This document shows positions 34,346 through 46,955 of a DNA stretch of 64,000 nt, piece after piece. The translations under genes and the position numbers were made by a program. Below the pieces are notes generated by a model, which made no database searches, was not told the origin of the DNA, and was given only the letters and a program-made list of their open reading frames with translations. The DNA lies in NCBI GenBank assembly GCA_027627225.1, contig CM051029.1, positions 16,079,956 to 16,143,955 of the forward strand, read 5' to 3'. This DNA comes from Congeria kusceri (taxonomy: Eukaryota; Mollusca; Bivalvia; Myida; Dreissenidae). Every line of letters starts with the position of its first letter. Positions within the stretch are counted from its first letter, which is position 1.

Positions 34346-34999
34346 AGTTAATCCAACTATCTGAACGTAGATCAAGACTTAGTCATAACCCATTTCCTTG
34401 GTTATCATAAAGATTTGACAATGACAAATATGTGATCATTTCATAGGCTTAAAAATCTACACCTTTGGTTCCTGGCAAAAATGTAATGAAAACTTCTTTG
34501 TAAAGAGCTGTGAACATAATCATCAGCATTAAAGCAATTAATATCATGAATAAATATGAATAAATTGGTAAAACCAATCCCTCAAGGGGTGTTATTTGTT
34601 ACAAACTAGAAATGGGTCCACAGACACCGATACCTCCATCTATGCAGCCTTTCCTACATGGCGCCGCTTTGTCTGTATGCATACAAATCATTTTGCAAAA
34701 GGAGAATTGTCCTTTTATAATGTACTTACTGCTAATATATTATCTTATTCTGAGAAATAAGTTGAGGTATAACAAAATAGTTTTAGTTCTGACAAATAAT
34801 CAACAAATGGTAGTATTCCAAACTTTCGTGCAATTATGAGTATGGTTCTTGTATGCATTACTTAAACTTACGATCGTAAATCATTCTATGCAGAATAAAC
34901 ATAATGCCTATAATCATTTTTAGACTGTCGTGTATATCATGTGATTTATTACAATTACAGTGTCTAGACAAGATTCTGTGTTTGATAAACACACATGCC

Positions 35000-36150
35000 C
35001 CCGATTGGTGCTGGGTAGCCCATTTCTTAATCCAGATTAGGTCGAGGTCAAATTGAGGTTGGGCAGAGCTCCAGATAAGACGCGTATCAGCGTATGTAGG
35101 CACTGAAATTAAACAAACGTATTGAAAATCTGCCCAGTGCGTAACGTTACCCATTGCAAATCTCGGTACGTGTTTTTAATCGCGTAAACTGCGTAACCGG
35201 TTTAACCAGTTCAGCTAATGGTGTAAATTAGCCTTTGAATCGATTAAAGGTGAATCAAGCGAATCTTTCTACTCAAAAAGGCTTTCCATTGTGTATGTGG
35301 GTCAAAATTGGAACGTTGTAAGCTCAATCAGCCAGTTCCAGTAGGCAATATCTTGCAAAATGTTAATCAGAATGAGTCGTATGATGCTTCTGCTATTTAA
35401 AAGGTGACAAGTGGCGATCTCTTTGTCACCGCAGTTGAAAAATCAGTCAAGAAACACAAGCATCATGTGAGTGCAAAATTGTCTAAACAATTGCTGTAAT
35501 CGTGGCAAAACATTGGCTTATTGTCAAGCAAGAAGCACCAGAAATCAGGTTACAAAATTCAAAAACATATGTTTTGATAGACCTACAGATTATTGTCTAC
35601 ATTCAATTTATTCCATTTGCCAATATTAATGTCTTCATATATAACAAGCACATAAAATACTCTTTTAATTTTGTATAAAAAATGAAAATACCCTATAAAT
35701 TTCTCAAATACCCTTTAAAGCTGACGGACTGGGGGTAAAATACCCTTTAACCAAAAAAATCAAGGGGTAATATACCTTTAGACTAAAACCTTATCTGGAG
35801 CTCTGGTTGGGTGATATGGTGACGGTCATAAGCAACAACTCTGTAAATATCTAAGTGTAGTAGTAAGCGGTGCTGGTGCTAGAAGAAACGGTAAAATCTA
35901 GTTAGCCAAGAAATGGCACTTTTGAATTATTAGAAGTCCAAATTAGGTCAAGGTCAAGGTCAAAGTAAGGGTGGGTGATATGGGTGGATAGGGAATGGTC
36001 ATAAGCAATAACTGTGTAAGTATCAAAGTATTGTAGTAAGCGGTGTTGGTGCTAGACGAAACGGTAAATCTACTTAACCTTGTCACGGATGGAAGGAAGG
36101 AGGGACAGGACGATCACTATATGCCTCATTCATCAAGTTGCCAGGGGCAT
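35000..36150. repeat. Short tandem-array element split by a transposon
   Basis: Phrases aatccagattaggtcgaggt (35031), gttgggtgatatggtgacgg (35806) and a second unit at about 35930-36060 (aggtcaaggtcaaggtcaaa, gggtgggtgatatgggtgg) belong to one family. It ends ggaaggaaggagggacagga and cactatatgcctcattcatc. Removing the insertion at 35064-35805 restores the unit. Confidence 0.65.
35064..35805. mobile_element. hAT-like non-autonomous transposon inserted in a tandem array
   Basis: Ends cagagctccagataag and cttatctggagctctg are exact inverted repeats of about 14-16 bases. A direct repeat gttggg flanks it (35058-35063 and 35806-35811). The sister array unit at about 35975 shows the uninterrupted sequence, so the insertion is defined by an empty-site comparison. 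742 bp, no transposase frame. Confidence 0.8.
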
Positions 36151-36847
36151 AAAAACAGTCAATTCATTTAAAACGTCCACTAACCCCGGCAGAAAAACAG
36201 TCAATTCATAAAAAATGTCCATTCAATTAAGGCGCTTTATCGGTTACTTTTCACTCGTTGTGAAAGTGTTATTTCTAGTTACCGATTCTTATTCTGAATA
36301 TTTTGACAACAAATTACTGTAACTTGTTAATTTTAAACTGCAGTATGGGAAATCTCGAGCACGCATCGTATGACCTACTTTTGATTCAGTAGGCTACGAA
36401 ATCACTTACAATCGATGCTCCTAACTACCACGCTTTAACGATTATTCTGAATGGCTCGTTGCTGATTGACGTGCTAACTGGCATTTATATTATTCCGTTT
36501 GCATTCGATAACTGGCTTGAAAAATATTTATTCGTTAATTACAAACACATGTTGTATTGCAAATACATGTCGTATATACTATTAAATACGAAGCCATAGT
36601 ATTAAGTTTAACAGTAGAAAAATAAAATTCATTCAAACAAATGTTTCCAGTTTTAGCAAAAATGCACTCATAATTCACATGATTCGTATTTCTGCCAAAT
36701 TAAATTGAAAATTCATGCATTTCAATATTATGCTTTCGACAATTATTGGACCTTTCACCTTAAACAGTGACCTTGAAGTTTCAGCTACAGACCTGGTCCT
36801 TAAATGCCACATGTCGTCTCATAATGCTTATCACAATTGTGAACAAC

Positions 36848-37100
36848 AAAGTGTGAACTGTGAAAAGCGAACTGTGAAGTGTGAATCGTAAAGTGTGAAT
36901 CGTGAAGTGTGAATTGTGAAGTGTTAACTATGAAGTATGAAGAGCGAAGTATGAACTTTTAACTGCGAAATATGAAGTATGAAGTGCGAACTATGAAGTG
37001 TGAAGTATGAAGTGTGAAATATATTATACTATATAGTATACTGTATAGTGTATTATGAAGTGTGAAGTGTGAACTATGGACTGTGAACTGTGAACTGTGA
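36848..37100. repeat. Minisatellite of gtgaa(c/g)tgtgaa type
   Basis: A roughly 10-base unit (tgaagtgtgaa) with variants gtgaactgtg and gtatgaagtg in tandem, interrupted by a TATA-rich piece near 37020-37055. Confidence 0.8.
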
Positions 37101-38190
37101 AAGTCTAAAGTCACCACTGGGCTTTCGTACATACAGCATGAGATTTTTACGACTTTTCTCATAATCACAAGTCACACTGTACATGTTTGAAATATAACGG
37201 TACTTACAATCTTGTTTTCAATTCTGAAACAGGTTATGGTTTTCAAATGGAAACAGTTAAACGGACATACTGATGGGAATTTGACAATAACATTTGCAAA
37301 TAAAAGTTCAATGACAGAAAATTAATTAAGGCACTAATAAAAATATTAGTTTTGGTTACAGAAACAATTGACAAATGATTTTATATTATAGTAAAACAAT
37401 CTTCATCCGACACACTTTCACGGTCATTGCAATATTAGTACTACTACTAATGTAGTAAAATTAATGAATTAAATGTAGATATTTTACCCTTACGGGCATG
37501 GACAACATTGATAACCTTTATATTGCACAGTGAAGCTTGCAATAAAGTGAAGCAACTTTGTATAGGTGCGCTCAAATCTTACTGGAAAATGTATCTAAAA
37601 ACGTTTTATACAATTTCATCAATACATTTTTGCTACTTGTAAAATATACTCTAGATAAATAGGAATATATTGTTTTTATTATGTATCTGCATTTTTGTAC
37701 AATGTGCCACTTTAAAGGAAACGTTTCATAATAATCTCATTATTGTAGTAAATAATTATTTGATAATATAGCTAAAACAATTGTCATCCAAGATACTTTT
37801 ACGGGCATGGCAAAATGATTATTAGTAGTTGTAAAACAAGAATATCGATTAAATGGATGGCTGCTCCCGAACGCTGCATTGACCTTGAAATGTGGCCTTG
37901 ACTTTACCCTATGGACCTGATTCATAAAAGACACGCTGTCTTAATGACACAAACATTTGTGTAAAGAGATTAAAAAACAACAACCATTGTATATCATATG
38001 TATAAGTTCGGAGAAGCAAAAAGCCAATTCCGATGTTTGACCTTTAAGTATAATCTTGACCTTTGACCTACAGTCATGGTTCATGGACGTAACATGCTGC
38101 CTTACTGGACAGGACGCAATGGGAGTGGGCGGGACGGGACAAAGCGAGTCCTATATAGCCCCCCCCCCCATCATGATTGGCGGGGGTATA
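37101..38190. other. AT-rich DNA ending in an array-element tail and hairpin
   Basis: 37101-37880 holds loosely repeated phrases (gtaaaacaat, tttcacggtcat / ttttacgggcat) but no gene. 37880-38190 is the 3' part of an array-type element: gaccttgaaatgtggccttg, cttgacctttgacctac, then gggcgggacgggaca and the C-rich hairpin tatagcccc...gcgggggtata at about 38153-38190. Confidence 0.45.
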
Positions 38191-38191
38191 A

Positions 38192-39140
38192 TAAGCAATA
38201 AAATATGGAAACACTTTCAGCTGGTATTTTGCGATAGTTATTGCTCAGAACAATTGTCTGGATTGTGAATATACAAAGTTGTTAAATTGGCCAGAACATA
38301 GGTCTGCAGATATGCACATTACAAGGGCTGTTCAGGCAAGATAACCTAGTATTAGGAAAGGCCTTAGGCTATATTAGTGGTGCACCACAAGTAAATGTAT
38401 ATAAAATGATAAAAAATTTAGAACATTTTAACTAATCAAACAACTTCAAACTGTATCTGTCTCCATCATCATTTCACTGATGTCAGTCACCACGTGAAGA
38501 GATATATAAAGATAATCATCCCAACAATGGTACACATTTCTACTGAAATAGCATGTCACTGTCATTTAACGGGAGCATTTTCATATTCAACTTTTCAATT
38601 TTGTATTGCTGTAATGTTACATAAAACGTTAAACATCCAGGCATGTGTTACCATTATAATGTCTTACTACATGTAATACCTATCACCAACCAATGTGGAT
38701 CACTAAAACATCGCCTTTATGTCTGCTTTACAAATTATTGCAAAATGTTTGCAGTGCTAATTTTTTTTGTGTGAATTCAGGGCTTTTTTGGCTGATTTTA
38801 TAGCCATTATATTCCCAGTGGCAAAAAGTATCGTTTTTCTTAATCATGCAGTCCCGAAATTCCCAATTGATGGTTTGACTTTCAGATGTTTGGAAATAAG
38901 AGGTGTTCAATGCAGAAAAAATACTGTTCAAGTTGTAATAACCGTTTTACTTATTTGTTTTTGTTCAGAACTTTCTTTTTTTAATGTAGTTTTATCAATA
39001 ATTCTTCACATGTTATTAAACAAACAATTATACTTTTCCCCAATTTTATTTGAATTTGTGCTAAAATTCCCTATTTCATGGGTATAGGTCATATTTCCAA
39101 AATGGTGAAAAAAAGCCCTGGAACAAATATTAGTGATGTG
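38192..39140. repeat. Duplicated segment A, copy 1
   Basis: Similar along its length to 58645-59265: gctttcagctggtattttg-like start, acctagtattaggaaagg / acctagtttcaggagagg, cacaagtaaatgtat, aactgtatctgtct, gggagcattttcat / gggaccattttcat, and gtggcccagatgtgctat / gtggcctggatgtgctac. Copy 1 is longer because of local insertions. Confidence 0.65.
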
Positions 39141-39239
39141 GCCCAGATGTGCTATGCAGTTTTTCTTTAGACAAAACTGAATCTTTCAATCAAAAATATC
39201 AATGAAATGAAATAATATATCATAATAAAACATATATTG

Positions 39240-39775
39240 GCCCTTTATTGTTACACGTGCTTGGTGACACACACAGGTCATTTCATGCAGATATATGGAC
39301 AATCACAGTCCAGAGTCTGCAATAGTTAGTATGTGATGCAGTGAACCAGTTTAAATCCACATCACCAATATCTAACTTTGTGATAAATAATTTTCTTCAA
39401 TAATCTGACCCCCGACATTTTTAAGATATTAAATTGTAGACGATGATCCCAGACGTCCTGTGATACATTGAACCTTTACTCACTCTGTCAGGTGATTTTA
39501 AGACATGATATCATTCATGTGATGAGGTGAAAGAGTGAATGATAACCTGATTATGCTGACTGAAATAGTATCATCCCACTATGGGTTTTTAATTTGTTCA
39601 CAGTAATAGAAACAGGGATTGCGCAATCAATTGTCACAATTACTTATAAATACTGTACATTACAGACAAGCAGCAAAATCATTTGTCAAAAAACAGACAA
39701 GTAAGGCAATATGAGATTTCGCAACCCCTGGTAGATATCGCATATAAAGGTTTTCATATGGAACAAACCTTGTGT
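39240..39775 (-). other. Probable 3' UTR with AATAAA
   Basis: Downstream of the stop codon at 39776 on the minus strand. A canonical AATAAA (plus-strand tttatt at about 39243-39248) lies about 530 bases beyond the stop, a reasonable distance for a terminal exon. Confidence 0.35.
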
Positions 39776-39880
39776 TCAGTTTGGCTGCAGTTGGCAGTCA
39801 TCGAAGCACTCATCACAAAGCGGTTCTTCAGAGTTCCAGTCCCATGTACAGGTGACATCTGAGGTGTAGCCTTCAACACT
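39776..39880 (-). CDS. Cysteine-rich terminal exon of an unrecognised gene
   Basis: Acceptor ctgttattacag ends at 39881; stop TGA is at 39778-39776. The 34 residues, starting SVEGYTSDVTCTWDWNSEE and followed by a stretch with CDECFDDC, are acidic and carry four cysteines, two tryptophans and no low-complexity bias. They look like the C-terminal end of a secreted or extracellular protein. It starts in phase 0, which matches the end of the candidate exon at 42700-42834, 2.8 kb upstream. The family was not recognised. Confidence 0.5.
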   Translation of the reverse strand, partial: SVEGYTSDVTCTWDWNSEEPLCDECFDDCQLQPN

Positions 39881-40000
39881 CTGTAATAACAGAGGAACAT
39901 TGTATATATCAAATACAACCAATTTCATAGTTCATTGAACTGCAATTAATGTAGATTTCAGAAAATTTTAGTTCACTGAGCATAGTTCACTGAGCACTAC

Positions 40001-40104
40001 CTGAATTACCCGGGTACCGAAACCAATCACCATTGATTCATTGTACCTACCACTGAATTACCCGGGTACCGAAACCAATCACCATTGATTCATTGTATCA
40101 AATA
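40001..40104. repeat. 52-bp tandem duplication
   Basis: The phrase ctgaattacccgggtaccga, continuing aaccaatcaccattgattc, occurs at 40001 and again at 40053, nearly identical. It is located just upstream of the cysteine-rich exon (intron side). Confidence 0.85.
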
Positions 40105-40557
40105 GCATATTTATACAGGTATTTGAAACACTTCATGCCTTAACTTTGAGTTAAGTATACATACAGTAACTAGGAAAATGTTTTGTACTAAGATATTACT
40201 GTATAGTACCAATGTACATATCGGTATGTAATAATGTGATCAGTTGAAATTGAAAACATAAATACATTGAAGTCTTCAACTTCATGTTACTTTTCTTAGC
40301 TTTGAATGATATAGTTTTCTTGCTACATTTATTGTTCTTATTTCGACTACATAGCTAAATAAAAAATTGTGAATGGTTCGGACAGCTTCAAACAAGCAAC
40401 AGACAGCATTCATTTAAGTTTCATTGAAAATGGATATTTTGATATAAGCATTGTTTATCTGGAAAACAGTTTTGCACGCAAATTGCAAGGCAAAACACTT
40501 CTTGCCTTGGTTGAGGTTGAGATTGTAAAAACAAATTCATGTAAACTTGTATATATA

Positions 40558-42110
40558 AAAACAAGAGCTGTTAGAGCTCTACTATTCGAAGTGTTTCAGT
40601 TAATACCTATTTTTGGAAAGTGGAAGGGGGATACACTTGTTAAAATACAAAACTTTTAAGTGAAGCCTTGTATAATTTATAAATTTTAGAACAAAACCTT
40701 TAACAACAAAGTCTATGTAAAAAGTGGGCGAATTCTGTCAAAATACAAAACAGAGTTATGGGTAATGTTGCCCCTAATACTAGAGTTGATGACAAAGGTT
40801 AGTTCCAAGTTTCAAGAGAATAACTTATCTAGTTTTGAAGTTACAAATCTTTTGAATATAAACTTTAACCAGAAAATCTATGTGAAAAGGGGCACAACTC
40901 TGTCAAAACACAAAACAGAGTAATGGGAAATGTTGACCCTGATACTAGAGTTGATGACAAAGGTAAGTTCCAAGTTTCAAGTGAATAACTTATGTAGTTT
41001 TGAAATAACCTAACTTTTGAATATAAACTTTAAACAGAAAATCTAAATGAAAAGGGGGTATAACTCTGTCAAAATACAAAATAAAGTTATGTGTTATGTT
41101 GCCCCTGATACTAGAGTTGATGACAAAGGTTAGTTCCAAGTTTCTAGCGAATAACTATGTAGTTTTGAAGTTACACAACTTTTAAATATAAGCTTCAACC
41201 AGAAAATCTATGTCAAAAAGGGACATAACTCTGTCAAAATACAAAACAGAGTTATGGGTAATGTTGCCCCTAATACTAAAGTTGATGACAAAGGTTAGTT
41301 CCAAGTTTCAAGAGAATAACTTATCTAGTTTTGAAGTTACAAAAATTTTGAATATAAACTTTAACCAGAAGATCTATGTGAAAAGGGGCACAACTCTGTC
41401 AAAATACAAAACAGAGTAATGGGAAATGTTGACCCTGATACTAGAGTTGATGACAAAGGTTAGTTCCAAGTTTCAAGTGAATAACTATGTAGTTTTGAAG
41501 TTACAAAACTTGTGAATATAAAATTCAACCAGAAAATCTATGTCAAAAGGGGGCATAACTCTGTCAAAATACAAAAGGGGGCATAACTCTGTCAAAATAC
41601 AAAATAGAGTTATGGGGAAGATTCATAATGATACTAGAGTTGATGATGAAGGTATATTCCAAGTTTCAAGTGAATAGCTTTTGTAGTATTGAAGTTACCA
41701 AACTTTTCAATATAAACATTAACAAGAAAATCTATGTGAAAAAGGAGCATAACTCTGTCAAAATACAAAACAGTAATATAGAAAATGTTGCCCTTGATAC
41801 TGGAGTTGATGACAAAGGTTAGTTCCAAGTTTCAAGTGAATAACTTATGTATTCTTGAAGTTACAAAACTTTTAAATATAAACTTTAACCAGAAAATCAA
41901 AGTGAAAAAGGGGAATAACTATGTCAAAATACAATACAGAGTTATGGGGAATGTTGCCCCTGACACTGAGATTGAATGACAAAGTTATATTCCAAGTTTC
42001 AAGTGAAAAACTTATGTAGTTTTGAAGTTACAAGACTTTCGAATAAAAACGCCGACGCCAGGGGTAGTAGGAAAGCTCACCTATTCTTCTAATAGCCGAG
42101 CTAAAAAACA
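40558..42110. mobile_element. Full-length tandem-array element, 165-bp unit
   Basis: Starts aaacaagagctgttagagct, then ctactattcgaag; ends gcctattcttctaatagccg-like text at 42080-42100 followed by gagctaaaaaac. ctattcgaag and cttctaatag are subterminal inverted repeats. Eight to nine units, spaced 160-169 bp, with atgttgcccctgatactaga, gttgatgacaaaggttagtt, ccaagtttcaagtgaataac and ggcataactctgtcaaaata. It lies between the two candidate exons at 39776 and 42700. Confidence 0.8.
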
Positions 42111-42189
42111 TACCCTTAAAATTGCCGCATCATTTATTGATTTCACGGATTAATATTTGTAAATAAGTGCATTAAAGTAGAGCTCTGTA

Positions 42190-42478
42190 AAGATGGAGAT
42201 GGTGATGATGATGATGTAGGAGATGTTGGTGATCATGTCGATGTGGCGATAATTATGACATTGTTAGTGATTACGACGACGACAGCAATGAAGACGACGA
42301 TGCTGTTGCTACTGATGCTGATGATGATAATGAATATGACGACGGTGACGAGGATGATGACAATGATGAAGAAGATGAAGAATAAGACAACGATATGGCG
42401 AACACGATAATGATAATGATGAAGAAGACGACGATGACGACAACAATGATGACGGTGACGTTGATGATAATGATGAAT
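42190..42478. repeat. GAT/GAC trinucleotide microsatellite
   Basis: Mostly gatgat and gacgac triplets with interruptions; this is the complement of the CAT/CGT composition at 4340-4920. Confidence 0.9.
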
Positions 42479-42699
42479 TAAAAAAAATAAATTCTATTTT
42501 TGGAACTATTTTGCTGCATTTTCATATTTACAGACAACACAAGTTTTGGCAGTGAACTGTCTTAGCATAGAGGTGTGTATAAGCGACAACACTGCTATTA
42601 AATGAATTGACTCCCAAGTAAAAGGAGACCAAAGTAAATCGGATATGCCGAGAGTTTACCACAGTGTCCAAAGCTCGTAATAGGCTGTACGAACCTAAC

Positions 42700-42834
42700 T
42701 TGTAATGTCCAAACAATGATAGTTTTTAGTGTTTCTTTATCGGACTGTTTTTTATGATCAACAACCATTCGAAATGCCAACAAATCCTGTTTCAATGCCT
42801 TTAAAGTGTCCTTTTTTATGATACAAACATGCAT
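42700..42834 (-). CDS. Candidate exon, lysine-rich, possible partner of the 39776-39880 exon
   Basis: 45 open codons from an ATG at 42834-42832 to the donor TTACAA|GTTAGG (42700/42699). An AG lies just before the ATG (cacaaatag), so it may be an internal exon rather than a start. The peptide DTLKALKQDLLAFRMVVDHK looks helical and charged. It ends in phase 0, as the cysteine-rich terminal exon requires. The joining is inference; other exons could lie between. Confidence 0.3.
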
Positions 42835-45440
42835 CTATTTGTGAAAAATATTTACGCGCAGTAACATATTACACCGCGTAGAAAGCATTCAACCTTCATC
42901 CGAACATTGGTGAATTTTCCCTAATTACTTGCAACCCCGATAGTAGGGATAGTAGCGTTACCCGACCTGACACCTTAACACCATCTAGATAGTCTTATTG
43001 ATAAATGATTCAACAAGTGAGAGTGACACTTATTATACAGGCTAACGTCAGATCGCTAAAAAAAAAATTTAATGCTGTGAAACTGAAAATTACAATTTTC
43101 ATAAAAACTAACTATTCAAAATCTGGGAAGAATATAAATATTCAGGAAATCCACATTTGAAAGCCTTTTTATAATAGAATTTACAATTTGCAACTACAAA
43201 CGAAATCACTTTCTAGAAATCAGTCATGCAACATTCCTAATCTGGAACATTGTCCAAATTTGACTTCAAGGCCAAAACATCAAACATTATCTGTGCTTCT
43301 CAAGTTTATAAAGACAAAACAACGTTTATTTATGCTCGGAGATACATCACAAGTAAACAGTTGCTATTTATAGCTATTGACCGACTTAAATAATCAATAA
43401 TCCCTAACTCACAAACGCTGCATGGACGGTGTTCAGGAGGACCAAAAAATATTGATTGATGCTTGTTGTATTTTGTCTGCATGCAAAGCATGTACTGTAG
43501 ATCACCGTTATTTAGAACACCTTTAATCCGAATTCCTTGTTATTTCGTTGTTGTTTTTAGTACTTAAGTTGGATTTACATTCGTTAGGTCATCAGTTCGC
43601 ATTTACTTGTAACAGATATAATAAATAAGGAAAGATTCACTATTATATATACAGTTTGGCATTTTTACAATAATAATGCTATCTATAAATGTTTAATTCA
43701 AATAATCATTATTTCGAAGTATTTGTATTGGTCCCCACGACTTCCAAATAACGAGGTTAGACTGTACCAGGTTTTTCAAGGGCAAGCTTTTATGTTGTGT
43801 AGCAATAGCCGCTGTCTCTTATGCTATGAAGCAGGACACAGTTATGTATAAAACAATACGTGAGATAGTTTCAGTCTTAATGAAGTTAGGCTCAAAACAA
43901 TTAATGAATTGTTTCTCAGGCACGTTTTCCAAAAAATCATGAGGGAGGGCGAATGTATTTTTTTTTGGAAGTAATTATTTTATTTTTTTCTCCTAATCTT
44001 TTCTATTGGCACTATGTAATGGCTTATGAAAACAAGTAAATAAGTGCAGATTAAAGACAATTTAAAGTTTTAATAACAACGTAAGCATCCCTTTTTATAA
44101 AATTATAAATATAGATTTATTAATCACAAACGGTCACTTATGGAAGCTGACGTAAAAAGGCAATCAGTTTGATGTTCATAATTAACAAAAGTTCCTTCAA
44201 ATTGATATACCATCAGCATTAAAGTACTCATATTTATAGAATTTAACTTTTCGTAATTCATGTTTTTATGAATGTTAAAAACAGGAATTATTTGCAATAA
44301 ATAACCAATATATTTTGGAAAGGAAAATCAACACTTGTCAATGCCGCTGGCATTTTTGTTTGTTTCCAAAAGACTTATATTGACACAGATTTTCTTCAAA
44401 AAATATGGAATGTTCAATATTACACAAGCAAAAGCATCTACGAAACAAAAGTTTAAGTCAACAAATAGACGATATTTGTAACTATTCCCAATCGAACATG
44501 ACTTTTTTTTCAAAATTTACAAAGTATTTCACAATTTGTGTTTATCTGATTTATATAATTAAATCTGACAGGAAGAAGTTACCGGAAATACCGAAATCTC
44601 TACCGGGTAACTCTTCTTCCACTGTCTTAAAATGCGGATACGTTTAATTTAAAGCCGCTGTCCATGGGATGTAAATCAATACATCGTAATTTGAGTAAAT
44701 AGTTCTTATGAATGCTTATGGTGTTTATTCGTCCGAAATCTGTTTCTTATTTACGAAAGGCATTGTTCAAAAGCACTTGGTACGAACGGAATATACTGTA
44801 ATAAACATGTTGGTTTACCCAAGAGTCATCACCAGTTATCGCATACAGAAAATAGACGATAGCAAGTTACCAAATGTTAATTATTCACATATTTCAATAG
44901 TTAGTTTTTGTATTTTGTTAGGTAACATGTCCATAAAAAACACTTTCTGCAAAGTGTTATTTTTTATTAAAATATTTCTGGACCGCTCCTTAAAACCCGG
45001 ACGCGATCGTCAAAAAAGAGTTAATTAATTTGTTTTTGGCATTAAATCATAATCGTTGCGGGCCATTAGAAATCGCTGCGGCGCTGCCTGAGAAACAAAT
45101 CATTATTTGTTTTAGCCTTATGATGTGTGTACCTAGTAATGATTAATATACATGTTATTTTCACTTTATCTTCTTAATGTTTTTCAATTTTTTTATTTCA
45201 CTATTGAAACAGGTTCTCTTGCAAAATTTCGTAGTTTTGTAAGCAAATTTATACACACTTCACGGATCAATTACAATTAAGCAAAAACTACAACTTTGTC
45301 ACATTGGTGACAGCCGGCCCCGATTGATAGCATGTTTGAAGGTAGGGGTCAGTAAATTTTGAAAGTAATGATCGGAAATGAAAATATATGTACTTTTTAA
45401 TAAAAATTCAATCCCCATCTTCATGTACTGTTCAACTACA
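42835..45440. other. AT-rich DNA left of the DIRS element, no gene seen
   Basis: No splice-bounded open frame, array family or inverted-repeat element was recognised. Possible 5' exons of the gene ending at 39776 would lie here but could not be supported. Confidence 0.35.
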
Positions 45441-45597
45441 CATTATTTTCCATAAAGCCTTCGGCTTTCACATGTATAAATTAGCATATCGTTCCGACGT
45501 TACTTAATTCGATCGCTTTTTAAAGTCGCAAAAACTACGTGCACCTTCACCGCGCACCTACACCGGAAGCGCTCTTCCAGAAAGAATCATAATTGTT
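45441..45597. repeat. DIRS left inverted terminal repeat
   Basis: From cattattttccataaagcc to about gaatcataattg. The part from 45471 (acatgtataaattagcatat) to 45597 is the reverse complement of 50213-50336. The outer 30 bases are unique to this end and are copied in the internal complementary region. Confidence 0.9.
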
Positions 45598-45761
45598 TCG
45601 GCGTTCAAGAGGTAAGCACGATTTTTGTGTGCTGATAGTTACACGTGTGTAATACTTGTAAATTCATCGACAGTGGTCGAAGCGAGCTCAGCAAGGACGC
45701 TGTCCTTGTATCTTTCAGTACGTTTATGTGTTTTATATTTATTTTGGGGTAATTTATTACA

Positions 45762-46955
45762 ATGAGCTCCGGAGAGAACGACGTTCTCGAATTGTCTGAC
45801 AAAAATGACGAGTCTGAGTTTTCGGGTTTCGATGAAGGTGATATCGTAGATACACCATATGTTGCAAAGACGATTGAGATAAGTAGCGAGAATATGCAAA
45901 CAAGAAAGAAACGTGGAAAAAGTCCCGTAAAAGGAAAAAAGAAGGTTAAATCAAGTAATATTTTAAAACCTTCAAGTTCAAGCAAAAAATCTAAAAAATC
46001 TCCCTTGTCTTCCATTGACATTAACCAGTTATCCCACAATGATATTTTGGCTTTACGGCAAAAATTGGGCATTCTTGAACCGGTTGAATATGAGAGAGAG
46101 GATTATTATAATTCATATTTTGAGATTGACCGCCCGAATTTGCATGTGCAAATTGATGCAAATGACATATCTGACCATGAAACCCCTGGACCTTCCAATT
46201 GTTCAAGGTCAAAAAATATTGAGAAGGAATTATTTGGCTCAGATAATTCTGAAGACGAAAATTGGGAACCTCCCAAATTAGAGGCCTTGGAAAAGGATAA
46301 ACCAATTGCTAAATCATTAGCACAATTGATAAATGTAGCTTGCACCTCACAGTGTGATACGGAAGAAATGGTCAAAAAATATAAAATTCCGGAGAATGTT
46401 GACATGGCCGGACCCCCTTTAGTTAACTCTGAGGTGTGGAAAATTTTAGATAGGAGGGTCCATACACATGATCGTGGACTTGCAGATATCCAAAATCTTG
46501 TAGCTACTGCAATGGTTCCGGTAATCAAATTGGCTGAGAAATTTAAATCCAGTACTAACCTGAATCAGGAATCAAAGACTTTACTCTCGGACACACTTAC
46601 ACTGCTTGGGCAGGTACAGTACAATATTTCAGTCAGAAGGCGTTATAGCATTCGTCCTCATTTGAAAAAGAAATACTTTGGACTTTGCAATATATCCATG
46701 CCAATAACAACCCATCTGTTTGGGGATGACGTTAGTAAAGAAATCAAAGCATGTGATGCTACATCATACATTGGGAAAGACACTCCATATGGTAACTACA
46801 AAGCATGGAGAGGTCGGGGTACCGGCAGACCGTTTCGTAGAGGTACAAACTACAGGTACCAGCCGTATCCTGTGCAGAGAGGCAATTTTTCCAGATCTTA
46901 CAGAGCCAGAGCAGGTCGGATAGGTGCTTATTCAGCACCCCCAAACGAGAAGTAG
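45762..46955 (+). CDS. DIRS Gag-like protein (ORF1)
   Basis: An intact 397-codon frame. The first third is acidic and serine-rich, with a lysine-rich patch at about residues 47-88 (KKRGKSPVKGKKK). The middle has hydrophobic, helical sequence (about residues 190-300), including VHTHDRGLADIQNLVATAMV. The C-terminus is basic and rich in arginine, glycine and tyrosine (GRGTGRPFRRGTNYRY), suited to nucleic-acid binding. Position, length and the basic tail fit ORF1 of DIRS elements. It is not disrupted, unlike the two downstream frames, and its 3' end overlaps the RT frame. Confidence 0.85.
   Translation: MSSGENDVLELSDKNDESEFSGFDEGDIVDTPYVAKTIEISSENMQTRKKRGKSPVKGKKKVKSSNILKPSSSSKKSKKSPLSSIDINQLSHNDILALRQKLGILEPVEYEREDYYNSYFEIDRPNLHVQIDANDISDHETPGPSNCSRSKNIEKELFGSDNSEDENWEPPKLEALEKDKPIAKSLAQLINVACTSQCDTEEMVKKYKIPENVDMAGPPLVNSEVWKILDRRVHTHDRGLADIQNLVATAMVPVIKLAEKFKSSTNLNQESKTLLSDTLTLLGQVQYNISVRRRYSIRPHLKKKYFGLCNISMPITTHLFGDDVSKEIKACDATSYIGKDTPYGNYKAWRGRGTGRPFRRGTNYRYQPYPVQRGNFSRSYRARAGRIGAYSAPPNEK

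Noticed and set aside
40369..40659. 96-codon plus-strand frame
   Set aside because: Runs into the start of the array element at 40558 and shows no domain or splice context.
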